64,000 nucleotides of DNA from Streptomyces griseoruber. Its GTDB lineage: Bacteria > Actinomycetota > Actinomycetes > Streptomycetales > Streptomycetaceae. The stretch covers positions 10,955-74,954 of the forward strand of contig NZ_KQ948779.1 in the NCBI RefSeq assembly GCF_001514205.1. The letters run 5' to 3'. The notes under the pieces are model-generated. The model saw only the letters and a program-made list of their open reading frames with translations. It searched no databases and had not been told where the DNA came from. A program made the translations under genes and the position numbers. How positions within the stretch are numbered: position 1 is the stretch's first letter; every line of letters begins with the position of its first letter. Positions 32,865-42,021 of the stretch are shown piece by piece.

Positions 32865-34514
32865 ATGTCCACCACACTCTCCCGAGTCCGCGCCGCCTAC
32901 GCCCGCATCGAGGCGGTCGACCGCCCGGAGATCTGGATCGACCTGCGCCCGAGGGCCGAGGTCGAGACGGAGGCCCGTGCCCTCGACGACCGCGTGGCGC
33001 GGGGCGAGCGCCTTCCGCTGGCGGGCCGTCTCTTCGCGGCCAAGGGCAACATCGACGTGGCGGGCCTGCCCACCACGGCGGGCTGCCCCGCGTACGCCTA
33101 CCACCCCGCCGCCGACGCCCCCGTGGTCGCCGGTCTGCGGGCGGCGGGCGCCCTGCTGCTGGGCACGACGAACCTGGACCAGTTCGCGACGGGCCTGGTG
33201 GGCACCCGCTCCCCGCACGGCGCGGTGCGCGGCGCCGTCGACCCCCTGCGCATCAGCGGCGGCTCCAGCTCCGGTTCGGCCGTCGCGGTCGCCCTCGGCC
33301 TCGTCGACTTCGCCCTCGGCACCGACACGGCGGGCTCGGGCCGGGTCCCGGCCGCCTTCAACGGCATCGTCGGCCTCAAGCCCACCCGTGGTCTGGTCCC
33401 CACCGAGGGCGTGGTCCCGGCCTGCGCCTCACTCGACTGTGTGACGGTGTTCGCCCGCACCCTCCCGGAGGCGGAAGGGGCCCTGGCCCACATGACGACC
33501 GGTACGGTCCCCCCGTCCGTCCCCGTCCGCACCCCCGGTCCCTGGCGCATCGCGGTCCCCCCGCTCGCCCAGCTCGGCGAACTGGACGAGGGCTGGGCGG
33601 ATGCCTACGAGGCTGCGGTACGGCACCTCGCGGCGTCCGGGGCCGAGATCCGCCCCCTCGACCTGACCCCGTTCACCGAGGCGGCCGCGATGCTCTACGA
33701 GGGCGCCTTCGTCGCCGAGCGCTACACCGCGGTGGGCACCTTTGTCGACAAGTTGACCGAGGAGGGCGGCGCGGGCCTGGATCCCACGGTCGCCGGCATC
33801 ATCACCCGCGCCCGGGACATCCCGGCCCACCGTCTCTTCGCGGACCAGGACAGACTGGCCGCCCTGCGCACCCGCGCGCTGGCCGAACTGGCCGACGCGG
33901 ACGCCCTCCTCCTGCCCACCGCCCCCGGCCACCCCACCCTCGCGGAGGTCGCCGCCGACCCGCTGGGCGCCAACGCCCGGCTGGGCCGCTTCACCAACTC
34001 CACCAACCTCTTCGACCTGGCGGCGGTGGCCGTCCCGGCCGGCGAGGTCAACGGCCTTCCGTTCGGTGTGATGCTGATCGGCCCCGCCCACACCGACGAG
34101 CGCCTGGCCCGGATCGCCGGACAGCTCCAGCCGGAGACCCGTCTCGCGGTGGTCGGCGCCCACCTCACGGGCCAGCCCCTGAACCCCCAGCTCCTGTCCC
34201 TGGGCGCCCGGCTGGACCGCACGACGACCACGGCCCCCGTCTACCGCCTGCACGCCCTCGGCACGACACCGCCGAAGCCGGGGCTGGTGCATGTGGGAGA
34301 GGGAGGCGCGGAGATCGAGACCGAGATCTGGCGCCTACCGGCAGAGGGCCTGGGCCGCCTGCTGGCGTCCCTCCCCCGCCCCATGACGCTCGGAAGGGTG
34401 AAACTGGCGGACGGCACCACGACCCCCGGCTTCCTGTGCGAACCGAGCGCCTTGAAGGACGCCGAGGACATCACGCGGTACGGAGGCTGGCGGAACTATG
34501 TGAGCAAGGGCTGA
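32865..34514 (+). CDS. atzF: Allophanate hydrolase
   Basis: 549 residues from ATG 32865 behind GAAAGAGG, 15 bp after the carboxylase stop. The amidase-signature triad is visible: Lys60 (FAAKGNIDVAG), the Ser in GGSSSGSAVA and the nucleophile Ser in DTAGSGRVPAAF. Residues about 430-549 form the C-terminal decarboxylating domain (VYRLHALGTTPPKPGLVHV; LGRVKLADGTTTPGFLCEP). It splits allophanate into ammonia and CO2 and is the last step of the pathway. It ends the operon; a REP-like hairpin follows. Confidence 0.93.
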   Translation: MSTTLSRVRAAYARIEAVDRPEIWIDLRPRAEVETEARALDDRVARGERLPLAGRLFAAKGNIDVAGLPTTAGCPAYAYHPAADAPVVAGLRAAGALLLGTTNLDQFATGLVGTRSPHGAVRGAVDPLRISGGSSSGSAVAVALGLVDFALGTDTAGSGRVPAAFNGIVGLKPTRGLVPTEGVVPACASLDCVTVFARTLPEAEGALAHMTTGTVPPSVPVRTPGPWRIAVPPLAQLGELDEGWADAYEAAVRHLAASGAEIRPLDLTPFTEAAAMLYEGAFVAERYTAVGTFVDKLTEEGGAGLDPTVAGIITRARDIPAHRLFADQDRLAALRTRALAELADADALLLPTAPGHPTLAEVAADPLGANARLGRFTNSTNLFDLAAVAVPAGEVNGLPFGVMLIGPAHTDERLARIAGQLQPETRLAVVGAHLTGQPLNPQLLSLGARLDRTTTTAPVYRLHALGTTPPKPGLVHVGEGGAEIETEIWRLPAEGLGRLLASLPRPMTLGRVKLADGTTTPGFLCEPSALKDAEDITRYGGWRNYVSKG

Positions 34515-34522
34515 GTGGTTCA

Positions 34523-34576
34523 GGAGCGCGGGGCTCTGTCGATATGCGGGGCTCCGCCGCGTGGGCGCGACCAGCC
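34523..34576. repeat. Streptomyces REP-like intergenic repeat
   Basis: The block AGCGCGGGGCTCTGTCGATA, TGCGGGGCTCCGCCGC and GTGGGCGCGACCAGCCAC is, to my recollection, a widely dispersed sequence found after genes in Streptomyces genomes. It contains a GCGGGGCTCCGC hairpin. Here it sits between convergent allophanate hydrolase and helicase genes and may act in transcript ends. Confidence 0.6.
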
Positions 34577-34605
34577 ACACACTCCCCGCACCCGCCGTCC
34601 CCCAC

Positions 34606-37413
34606 TCACCCCACGGACGAGTAGGCGACAACTCCCCGCAGCACCTGTTCAACAGCCTTGCGCGCCGCCTTGGCCACGGTCGATCCCTCCGCGGGAGCAG
34701 CCGCGGAGATCTGCCCCAGCACGTCGATGACCTGCTTGCACCAGCGCACGAAGTCGCCGGCCGGCATCTCCGCCTCCCGCAGCACCTCGTCGAGGCCCTT
34801 GCCGGACGCCCACATGTACGCGGCCCAGGCGAACCCGAGATCGGGCTCACGCTGCCCGACCCCTTCGGTCTGGTTGATCCGGAAGTCCTCCTCCAGGGCG
34901 TCCAGCCGCCCCCAGATCCGGACCATCTCGCCCAGCGCGGCCTTGGCCTTGCCGGACGGCAGCTTCGGCGCCATCGCGTCGTCCCCGACGCGCGCCTCGT
35001 ACACCAGCGCGGAGACGCACGCGGCGAGTTCGGCGGGGGCGAGCCCCTCCCACACCCCGGCCCGCAGACACTCGCTGGCCAGCAGGTCCAGCTCGCCGTA
35101 GAGCCGGGCCAGCCGCTTGCCGTCGTCGGTGACCTCGTCGCCCCGCAGATAGTCGAGTTCGGTCAGCAGCGCGACGATCCGGTCGAAGGTCCGGGCGATG
35201 GTGTTGGTCCGCCCCTCGATCCGCCGCTCCAGCTGCGAGGTGTCCCGCAGCAGCCGGTGGTAGCGCTCGGCCCACCGGGCGTGGTCCTCACGCTCGTTGC
35301 ACCCGTGGCAGGCGTGCGCCCGGATCGCCGTCCGCAGCCGCGCGATCTCGCGGTCGTCGGCGGCCTGCGACCGCTTCTTGCGGGCCCGCTCCGGCGGGAT
35401 GTGCCCGGCCTTGGTGCGCAGCGCGGACGCCAGGTCCCGACGGGACTGCGGGGAGCGCGGGTTGAAGGACTTGGGGATCCGCATCCGCTCCAACGCCTCG
35501 ACCGGTACCGGGAAGTCCATCGACGCCAGCCGCTTGACCTGCCGTTCGGCCGTCAGCACCAGCGGGCGCGGCCCGTCGTGCTGCTCGAAGCCGCGGTGCC
35601 CGTTGGCCCGCCCGGCCGGCAGCCCGGGGTCCAGGACCAGCGCCAGACCGGCGTACTTGCCCGTCGGCACATGGATGACGTCACCCGGCTTGAGCTTCTC
35701 CAGGGCGACGGCCGCCTCGGCCCGGCGCTCGGCCACGCCCTGCCGGGCCAACTCCGTCTCCCGGTCCTTGAGTTCACGCCGCAGCCCGGCGTACTCCTCG
35801 AAGTCGCCGAGGTGGCAGGTCATGGAGGCCTTGTAGCCCTCCAGCCCCTCCTCGTTGCGCTGCACCTGCCGGGAGATCCCGACGACCGAGCGGTCCGCCT
35901 GGAACTGGGCGAAGGAGGTCTCCAGCAGCTCCCGCGACCGGTGCCGCCCGAACTGCTCGACCAGGTTGACCGCCATGTTGTACGACGGCTTGAAACTGGA
36001 GCGCAGCGGGTACGTGCGCGTGCCGGCCAGTCCCGCGAGGTGGTCGGGGTTCATGGCGCGCTGCCACAGCACCACGGCATGGCCCTCGACGTCGATCCCG
36101 CGCCGCCCCGCACGCCCCGTCAACTGGGTGTACTCGCCGGGGGTGATGTCGGCGTGCTGCTCGCCGTTCCACTTGACGAGCTTCTCCAGGACCACCGACC
36201 GGGCGGGCATGTTGATGCCGAGCGCGAGGGTCTCCGTCGCGAACACGGCCTTGACCAGCCCGCGGACGAACAGTTCCTCGACGACCTCCTTGAACGTCGG
36301 CAGCATGCCCGCGTGGTGGGCGGCGATACCGCGCTCGAGGCCCTCCAGCCATTCGTAGTAGCCGAGGACGTGCAGGTCCTCGCGGGGGATCGCGGCCGTA
36401 CGCTCCTCGACGAGCGCGCGCACCTCGGCGCGCGCGTCCTCGTCGTTGAGCCGCAGTCCGGCGTACAGGCACTGCTGGACGGCGGCCTCGCAGGCGGCGC
36501 GGCTGAAGATGAAGGTGATGGCGGGCAGCAGGCCCTCGGCGTCGAGGCGCTCGATGACCTCGGGCCGGCCCGGTGTCCACACCCGGGACCGCTGGCGCCG
36601 CTCCCGCTCCCGGTCGGCCTCGCGCATGGCTCTGCCGCGTCTGCGGTCCTGGTAGGAGGGCCGGCTGGCCTCCATCCTGGCCAGCCGGGTGAGGTCGGGG
36701 TTGACCGCCCGGCGGTGGCCCTCGCCCTCCTCGAACAGGTCGTACATCCGCCGTCCGGCGAGCACGTGCTGGAACAGCGGCACGGGCCGGTGCTCGGAGA
36801 CGATCACCTCGGTGTCGCCGCGGACGGTGTCCAGCCAGTCGCCGAACTCCTCGGCGTTGGACACGGTCGCGGAGAGGGAGACCAGGGTGACCGACTCGGG
36901 GAGGTGGATGATCACTTCCTCCCACACGGCGCCCCGGAAGCGGTCGGAGAGGTAGTGCACCTCGTCCATCACCACGTAGCCGAGGCCGAGGAGGGTCTGC
37001 GAACCGGCGTACAGCATGTTCCGCAGGACCTCGGTGGTCATCACGACCACCGGGGCGTCGGAGTTGACGCTGTTGTCGCCGGTGAGCAGGCCGACCTTCT
37101 CGGCGCCGTAACGGCGGCACAGGTCGGAGTACTTCTGGTTCGACAGCGCCTTGATGGGGGTCGTGTAGAAGCACTTCTTGCCCTGCTGGAGGGCGAGGTG
37201 GACGGCGAACTCGCCCACGATCGTCTTGCCGGAGCCGGTAGGGGCGGCCACCAGGACGCCCTTGCCCGCCTCGAGTGCCTGACAGGCCTCGATCTGGAAG
37301 GGGTCGAGACCGAAGTCGTACATCTCGCGGAAGGAAGCGAGCGCGGTGGCCTGCTCGACGGCACGCCTGCGTGCCGCCGCGTACCGCTCGGCCGGGGAGA
37401 GGTCGTCTGTCAT
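34606..37413 (-). CDS. helY: Ski2/Mtr4-like DEVH-box RNA helicase (HelY type)
   Basis: 935 residues from ATG 37413; an in-frame codon at 37458 is less likely. Helicase motifs are complete: I (VAAPTGSGKTIVGEF), Ia (TTPIKALSNQK), II (DEVHYLSD), III (SLSATVSNAEEF) and VI (YTQLTGRAGRRGID). An insertion and a DSHCT-type C-terminal region follow (AACVSALVYEAR, ALEEDFRINQTEGVGQREPD). The family unwinds structured RNA for decay or processing. It lies downstream of tatC with a gap of about 200 bp and is probably transcribed from its own promoter. Confidence 0.93.
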   Translation of the reverse strand: MTDDLSPAERYAAARRRAVEQATALASFREMYDFGLDPFQIEACQALEAGKGVLVAAPTGSGKTIVGEFAVHLALQQGKKCFYTTPIKALSNQKYSDLCRRYGAEKVGLLTGDNSVNSDAPVVVMTTEVLRNMLYAGSQTLLGLGYVVMDEVHYLSDRFRGAVWEEVIIHLPESVTLVSLSATVSNAEEFGDWLDTVRGDTEVIVSEHRPVPLFQHVLAGRRMYDLFEEGEGHRRAVNPDLTRLARMEASRPSYQDRRRGRAMREADRERERRQRSRVWTPGRPEVIERLDAEGLLPAITFIFSRAACEAAVQQCLYAGLRLNDEDARAEVRALVEERTAAIPREDLHVLGYYEWLEGLERGIAAHHAGMLPTFKEVVEELFVRGLVKAVFATETLALGINMPARSVVLEKLVKWNGEQHADITPGEYTQLTGRAGRRGIDVEGHAVVLWQRAMNPDHLAGLAGTRTYPLRSSFKPSYNMAVNLVEQFGRHRSRELLETSFAQFQADRSVVGISRQVQRNEEGLEGYKASMTCHLGDFEEYAGLRRELKDRETELARQGVAERRAEAAVALEKLKPGDVIHVPTGKYAGLALVLDPGLPAGRANGHRGFEQHDGPRPLVLTAERQVKRLASMDFPVPVEALERMRIPKSFNPRSPQSRRDLASALRTKAGHIPPERARKKRSQAADDREIARLRTAIRAHACHGCNEREDHARWAERYHRLLRDTSQLERRIEGRTNTIARTFDRIVALLTELDYLRGDEVTDDGKRLARLYGELDLLASECLRAGVWEGLAPAELAACVSALVYEARVGDDAMAPKLPSGKAKAALGEMVRIWGRLDALEEDFRINQTEGVGQREPDLGFAWAAYMWASGKGLDEVLREAEMPAGDFVRWCKQVIDVLGQISAAAPAEGSTVAKAARKAVEQVLRGVVAYSSVG

Positions 37414-37611
37414 CGTGCTTTCGAGCGTACCGGGAGCCTGTGACAACAGGACGATCAATATCCCGATCAGTGCCTGTGAAACCTGCGATCGCGCAGTTCA
37501 GGGGCCTACGGTGCGTACCGTCCCGGCCACAGCCTGCGCCGGGCTCTCCCGGGAACGCGGAAGCGGCCGGCCGCGCAGGGTGTGCGCGCCGGCCGCCGTG
37601 GCGTCGGGGGA

Positions 37612-38571
37612 TCAGGTGACGTCGTCGTATCCGTTGACGCGCTCCGGGCCCGCCTGCTCCGGCAGGGCACGGGTCGCCGACACGGACTCGACCTCGCCGA
37701 TCGCCTCGGGGGTGAGATCCAGCTCGGAGGCCTCGTCGTCGGCGGGACCCAGGGCGTCGCGCCGGCGCCTGCGACGGTCGTTCAGCAGCGAGAAGGCGGT
37801 CGCGCCGAAGTACAGGATCCAGATCGGACCGGCGAGGGCCAGCATCGAGATGGGGTCCGTGCTGGGGGTGGCCACGGCCGCGAAGACCGTGATGCCGATG
37901 ATCATTCCGCGCCACCAGCCGAGCATGCGCGCGCCGGTGACCATGCCGGTCATGTTGAGCATGACGAGCAGCAGCGGCAGCTCGAAGGAGAGGCCGAAGA
38001 CCACGACCATGCGCGTGACCAGCTGCAACAGGTCGTCCAGCGGCAGCAGGTTGTTGACGCCGCCCGGGGTGAAGTCGATCAGCACCTTCGCGGTGGTCGG
38101 CAGCACCCGGTACGCGAAGTAGCCGCCGCCCAGGAACAGCGGCACACCGGTGCCGACGAACCCGTAGGCGTACTTGCGCTCGTGCTTGTGCAGTCCCGGG
38201 GCGATGAAGGCCCACAGCTGGTAGAGCCAGACCGGGGAGGCGAACACGATACCGGCCATCAGGGAGACCTGAAGGGCGAGCGTGAACGGCGCGAGCAGAC
38301 CGTTGATCGTGATGCTCGCGCACTTGTTGACGTCGTCGCCGTCCTTGAGCGCGGTCGCGATCTGCTCGAATGTCTTCCCACAGCCGACCGAGTCGAGGAT
38401 CGGCTTGGTGAGGAAGTTGATGATGTCGTTGTAGAAGAAGGCGGCCACGACCGTCACGAGGACGATGGCCAGCATCGCCTTCGCGAGCCGGTTGCGCAGC
38501 TCACGAAGGTGATCCGCGAGGGGCATCCGCCCCTCGGGGTCCTTCTCCTCCTTGCGGGCAGACTTCAGCAA
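37612..38571 (-). CDS. tatC: Sec-independent protein translocase TatC
   Basis: 319 residues from TTG 38571. Six hydrophobic spans are visible, with the signature MPLADHLRELRNRLAKAMLA, FWAFIAPGLHKHERKYAYGF (twin-Arg signal contact region) and the C-terminal helix ILYFGATAFSLLNDRRRRRR. The last 60 residues are charged and extra to E. coli TatC. It receives folded proteins with twin-arginine signals. It is encoded 47 bp after tatA, in the same operon. Confidence 0.95.
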   Translation of the reverse strand: MLKSARKEEKDPEGRMPLADHLRELRNRLAKAMLAIVLVTVVAAFFYNDIINFLTKPILDSVGCGKTFEQIATALKDGDDVNKCASITINGLLAPFTLALQVSLMAGIVFASPVWLYQLWAFIAPGLHKHERKYAYGFVGTGVPLFLGGGYFAYRVLPTTAKVLIDFTPGGVNNLLPLDDLLQLVTRMVVVFGLSFELPLLLVMLNMTGMVTGARMLGWWRGMIIGITVFAAVATPSTDPISMLALAGPIWILYFGATAFSLLNDRRRRRRDALGPADDEASELDLTPEAIGEVESVSATRALPEQAGPERVNGYDDVT

Positions 38572-38618
38572 CCCACGTTCCCATCTCGTGCGGCGGGCCG
38601 GAGGTCACCGGCCCTGCG

Positions 38619-38906
38619 TCAGCGCTTGGTCGTGTCCGTCGGCTCGGTGACCGGGCGGGAGCTGGTCACATCGCCGGGGGCGGCCTGGATGGTGCGCTGC
38701 GCGGGAGGCTGCTCGCCGGGGTTCGGCGGGCCCGCCGGGGTGGCGGTGCTGTTGCCCTCTTCCTTCATCGCCTTGGCCTCGCTCTTGAGGATGCGCGCGG
38801 ACTTGCCGAGCGAGCGGGCCATGTCCGGAAGCTTCTTCGCGCCGAACAGCAGGATGATGACGACGAGGATGAGAATGATCTCGGGGGCGCCGAGCCTTCC
38901 GAACAT
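38619..38906 (-). CDS. tatA: Twin-arginine translocase pore subunit TatA
   Basis: 95 residues from ATG 38906. One N-terminal membrane helix (PEIILILVVIILLFGAKKLP) with the conserved FG-KKLPDMARSLG hinge and amphipathic helix; the C-terminal half is Pro/Thr-rich. TatA multimers form the Tat pore. The upstream 280 bp (38907-39189) hold no gene that I can support and are likely to contain the tatA promoter. Confidence 0.95.
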   Translation of the reverse strand: MFGRLGAPEIILILVVIILLFGAKKLPDMARSLGKSARILKSEAKAMKEEGNSTATPAGPPNPGEQPPAQRTIQAAPGDVTSSRPVTEPTDTTKR

Positions 38907-39189
38907 AAGTCTTTACCTTCTCACCGAGGCGGCTGGGTGGGGGTGCTGTGCGACCGGTCGGACAGGTGTCCGAACGATCGTGCTGGCAGCGATCGTAACG
39001 CTCAGGGGTGAACGAGAGGCAATCCCCGTGCGTACTCCCGGTCCGCGGTCCGGGCCTCGTTCTCCGGGCCGCGATCTGCACACTACCCGCCCCTGGTACC
39101 ACGGCGGGAGGGCGAAGTGGCCCAAAACGCATTCGGCGCCGGACTCACAGAACCACCACAGCCCCGCGCCAGGATCACCACAGCGCCCC

Positions 39190-39384
39190 TCACAGCGCGT
39201 CCACGGCACCCGCCGCGCTCACCGACGCCCGCTCGAGCTCCTCGGCGGCCCGGCTGATCCGGCGGGCGGACTCCGTGACTTGCCGGCCCAGCCGCCGCGC
39301 CTCCACGAAGACCCGGACGGCGAACACCGCGAGCACGGCGAGACCCACGAAACCCACGGCTACCGCGAACATCGGCCAGAACAT
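39190..39384 (-). CDS. Small single-span membrane protein, unknown
   Basis: 64 residues from ATG 39384. An N-terminal helix (MFAVAVGFVGLAVLAVFAVR) is followed by an amphipathic, possibly coiled-coil stretch (EARRLGRQVTESARRISRAA). It resembles the small protein commonly seen between the PafBC genes and tatA in Streptomyces. No function known. Confidence 0.75.
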   Translation of the reverse strand: MFWPMFAVAVGFVGLAVLAVFAVRVFVEARRLGRQVTESARRISRAAEELERASVSAAGAVDAL

Positions 39385-39403
39385 GAGGCGAGCCTAGACC
39401 CTG

Positions 39404-39694
39404 CTACGGCGCCTGGAGCCGCAGGGTCCGCACCCCGCCGCCGAGGAGCAGCTCGACGATCCGCTCACCGGCCGGCTTGCGCACGGCCACACCGCAGTCG
39501 GGGCAGGTGAAGGAGTAGAACGTGGTGCGGCTGGTGGCGCCGATGGCCAGCCGCAGAGCGCCCGCCGCCAGCTCGAAACAGCCGCGGCAGTCCGGGCAGC
39601 CCGCCCGGAACGTCACCGGGCCCACACTCCGCATGCCCGCGAACGCCGAAGCCACCGAGATGCCCCGCGCTCCGGACGCCACCGACTCGCTCAC
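39404..39694 (-). CDS. Small zinc-ribbon-like protein
   Basis: 96 residues from GTG 39694, overlapping the pafC stop (GTGA). Two CxxC pairs (FRAGCPDCRGCFELAAG and FTCPDCGVAVRK) could bind zinc; three Cys in the first pair give a spare thiol. Translational coupling to pafC suggests a related role, but none is known. Confidence 0.78.
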   Translation of the reverse strand: MSESVASGARGISVASAFAGMRSVGPVTFRAGCPDCRGCFELAAGALRLAIGATSRTTFYSFTCPDCGVAVRKPAGERIVELLLGGGVRTLRLQAP

Positions 39695-40839
39695 CGCTGC
39701 TCCCGCCCCTCGAACCGCCCGTCGGACCGACCCTCGGTCCGCCCGTCGTACCGCACGCCGGCCGGCACATCGGCCGGAGCGCCGGCCTGGCCGCCGACCG
39801 GGCCGCCGCGCTGCTCGTCACCGCGGGCGGACGGCACCCCGGCCGCGTCCGCCGCCTCGATGCCGTCGTACGCGGCCAGCGCGTCGCGGGCGGCGCGGCG
39901 GGCGCTGTCGGCGAGGTCCGGCGGCGAGACGATCCGGCCGTCGCGGCCGAGCCGCAGGGCCAGGCGCCTGAGCGAGGCCGGGTCGGGCGTGCGCAGAGTG
40001 ATACGCAGTCCGCCGTCGGAAAGCTCATCGGCGCTGTCGTGCGGGTAGTACTCGGCGACCCAGCGGCCGCCCGGACCGACCTCGACCACGACCTCCGGAT
40101 CCTCGGCGGCCGGCTGCACCAGCGCCTCCGACAGATCCCGCAGCTCGATCTCCGGCGGCGCCGCCGGCTCGTCGAGGATCTTGATCTCGGCGACCCGGTC
40201 CAGCCGGAACGTGCGCCGCGCCTCGGAGCGGCGGCACCAGGCCTCCACATACGTGTGCCCCACGCTGACCAGGCGGATGGGGTCGATCTCGCGCTCGCTG
40301 AGCTCGTCGCGCGCGGGCGAGTAGTAGCGGATCCACAGCCTGCGGCGCTCGGAGATCGCCCGGTCGACGTCCGCGAAGACCCCGCCCTCGGACTCGAACG
40401 TCACCGACAGCCGCGAGCTCGCCCCGGCCGCCTCACCGGCCGCCGTCTCCACCTTCGCCGTCGCCCGCAGCAGCGCCTGCCGGTCGCCCTCCCGCAGACC
40501 GGGCAGCGTCGCCACCGCGCGGGCGGCCACCAGCAGCGCGGTCGCCTCGTCGGCCGCCAGCCGCAGCGGCTCCGCGGCCTCCGCCCCCAGCGCCGCCGGG
40601 TTGTGCCACCAGATGCGCTCGCCGTCGGTGTCGATGTCGAGCAGATCGCCGCCGCGGAAGCTGGTGCCGCACATGGGCAGCACGTCGAGATCCGAGACCA
40701 GCTCGTCCTCGGTGATGCCGAAGGCGCGCGCCACGTCCTCGATCCGCGCGCCCGGGCGCTCCCTGAGATACGTCACCAGGGAGAGCATCCGACGGGTCTG
40801 GTCGATCGCGTTCGCCGGCCTGACCGGTTTGCCTGCCAC
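39691..40839 (-). CDS. pafC: WYL-domain regulator PafC
   Basis: 382 residues from GTG 40839. An N-terminal winged helix (QTRRMLSLVTYLRERPGARI, then EDVARAFGITEDELVSDLDV) and a WYL domain (RRRLWIRYYSPARDELSERE; VEAWCRRSEARRTFRLDRV) are followed by a 60-residue disordered tail. PafB and PafC form a heterodimer that activates DNA-repair genes when damage is sensed. The pair lies near pafA, as in mycobacteria, though here FKBP genes stand between. 19 bp downstream of pafB. Confidence 0.92.
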   Translation of the reverse strand: MAGKPVRPANAIDQTRRMLSLVTYLRERPGARIEDVARAFGITEDELVSDLDVLPMCGTSFRGGDLLDIDTDGERIWWHNPAALGAEAAEPLRLAADEATALLVAARAVATLPGLREGDRQALLRATAKVETAAGEAAGASSRLSVTFESEGGVFADVDRAISERRRLWIRYYSPARDELSEREIDPIRLVSVGHTYVEAWCRRSEARRTFRLDRVAEIKILDEPAAPPEIELRDLSEALVQPAAEDPEVVVEVGPGGRWVAEYYPHDSADELSDGGLRITLRTPDPASLRRLALRLGRDGRIVSPPDLADSARRAARDALAAYDGIEAADAAGVPSARGDEQRGGPVGGQAGAPADVPAGVRYDGRTEGRSDGRFEGREQR

Positions 40840-40858
40840 TGTCTTGCTCCGCTCCCCC

Positions 40859-41854
40859 TCAGCCCTTGGCCACGGCCCGCAGCCGGTCCACGACGTCCGC
40901 CCGCAGCTCCGCAGGCTCCAGGACGACCACGTCCGGCCCGAACTCCACCAGCCAGGCGTCCAGCCCGTGCCCGTACGGAATCTCCAACTCGTCCCAGCCG
41001 TCCGCGAGTTCCCGGACGGCCGTGGCCTTCGCCCGCAAGGGGTACCCGGCACCGGTGCGCAGCCGGATCAGCGCGCTGCGGTCCGCGGTCTCCCCCGCCC
41101 AGCTCGCCACGGTCTCCCGGACCGTCACGACATCGGGGACGGGCGCGGTGAAACCCGCCCCGCGCGAGCGGACCCTGCCGGTGATCCGCGACAGCCGGAA
41201 CACCCGCTCGGCACCCCGGTCCCGGTCGAATCCCGCCAGATACCAGTGACCGCGCCAGCACTCCAGCGCCCACGGCTCGACATGGCGGGGCTCGGGACGG
41301 GCGGCGGTGGCCTTGCGGTAGTCGAACACCACCGGCCGGCGGTCACGGCAGGCCAGCATCAGCGGCTCGAACGCCGCCTCGTGCACGGGGATCCTGGGCT
41401 CCAGCGCGCCGTGCGCCTCGTACGGATCGACGTCCTCGGGCAGACCGGCCGCGCGCAGCTTCTGCAGCGCGCCGCTGGCCGCGCCCGCGAGCCGGGCCTG
41501 CTGCCACACCTTCGCGGCCAGGCCGAGGGCGGCGGCCTCCTCGGCGTCCAGGGTGATCGGCGGCAGCCGGTTGCTGTCCCGGCGCGCCAGATAGCCGATC
41601 TCGCCGTCCAGGCTCTCCACGGTCTCGATGACCAGGCCCAGCTCGCGCAGATCGTCCTTGTCCCGCTCGAACATCCGGTTGAAGGAGTCGTCGCTCGCGG
41701 CACCGGAATCCGGCCTCGAGCCGACCCCGCCCGCCCGGGACGCCTCGACATAGGCCTCGATGGAGTCACGCAGCTCACGCTTGCTCAACGGCCTGCGCGT
41801 GCCCAGCAGACACAGCGCGAGGTTCATCAGCCGCTCGGCCTTGGCAATGGCCAT
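40859..41854 (-). CDS. pafB: WYL-domain regulator PafB
   Basis: 331 residues from ATG 41854. Winged helix (AERLMNLALCLLGTRRPLSK; RELRDSIEAYVEA), a linker domain, then the WYL domain (CRDRRPVVFDYRKATAARPE; WALECWRGHWYLAGFDRDRG) and the C-terminal WCX extension (LEIPYGHGLDAWLVEFGPDV). Partner of PafC in the mitomycin-type, LexA-independent damage response. Confidence 0.93.
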   Translation of the reverse strand: MAIAKAERLMNLALCLLGTRRPLSKRELRDSIEAYVEASRAGGVGSRPDSGAASDDSFNRMFERDKDDLRELGLVIETVESLDGEIGYLARRDSNRLPPITLDAEEAAALGLAAKVWQQARLAGAASGALQKLRAAGLPEDVDPYEAHGALEPRIPVHEAAFEPLMLACRDRRPVVFDYRKATAARPEPRHVEPWALECWRGHWYLAGFDRDRGAERVFRLSRITGRVRSRGAGFTAPVPDVVTVRETVASWAGETADRSALIRLRTGAGYPLRAKATAVRELADGWDELEIPYGHGLDAWLVEFGPDVVVLEPAELRADVVDRLRAVAKG

Positions 41855-41928
41855 CGACGCCCTTCGCCTCCCCTTTGGTGCTTACGATCGTCGACCGTAC
41901 CGCCCCGCGGTCCCCCGGCAAAAGCCGA

Positions 41929-41956
41929 GGGTCCATGCCCGCGCAGGCATGGACCC
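41929..41956 (-). terminator. Terminator hairpin after the FKBP gene
   Basis: GGGTCCATGCC (41929-41939) pairs exactly with GGCATGGACCC (41946-41956) over a 6-nt loop; a further GCC/GGC pair flanks it. It lies 66 bp past the stop of the short FKBP gene and before pafB. Confidence 0.75.
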
Positions 41957-42021
41957 CGGCTGGTCACGACCGACCGGACGACGACCGATTGGACAACTGT
42001 CGGACGACGGTCAGACAGCGA

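Noticed and set aside
29046..33218. Minus-strand open frame of 1390 codons opposite the carboxylase genes
   Set aside because: Antisense shadow caused by GC bias at third positions; composition is Gly/Arg/Val-rich with no motif.
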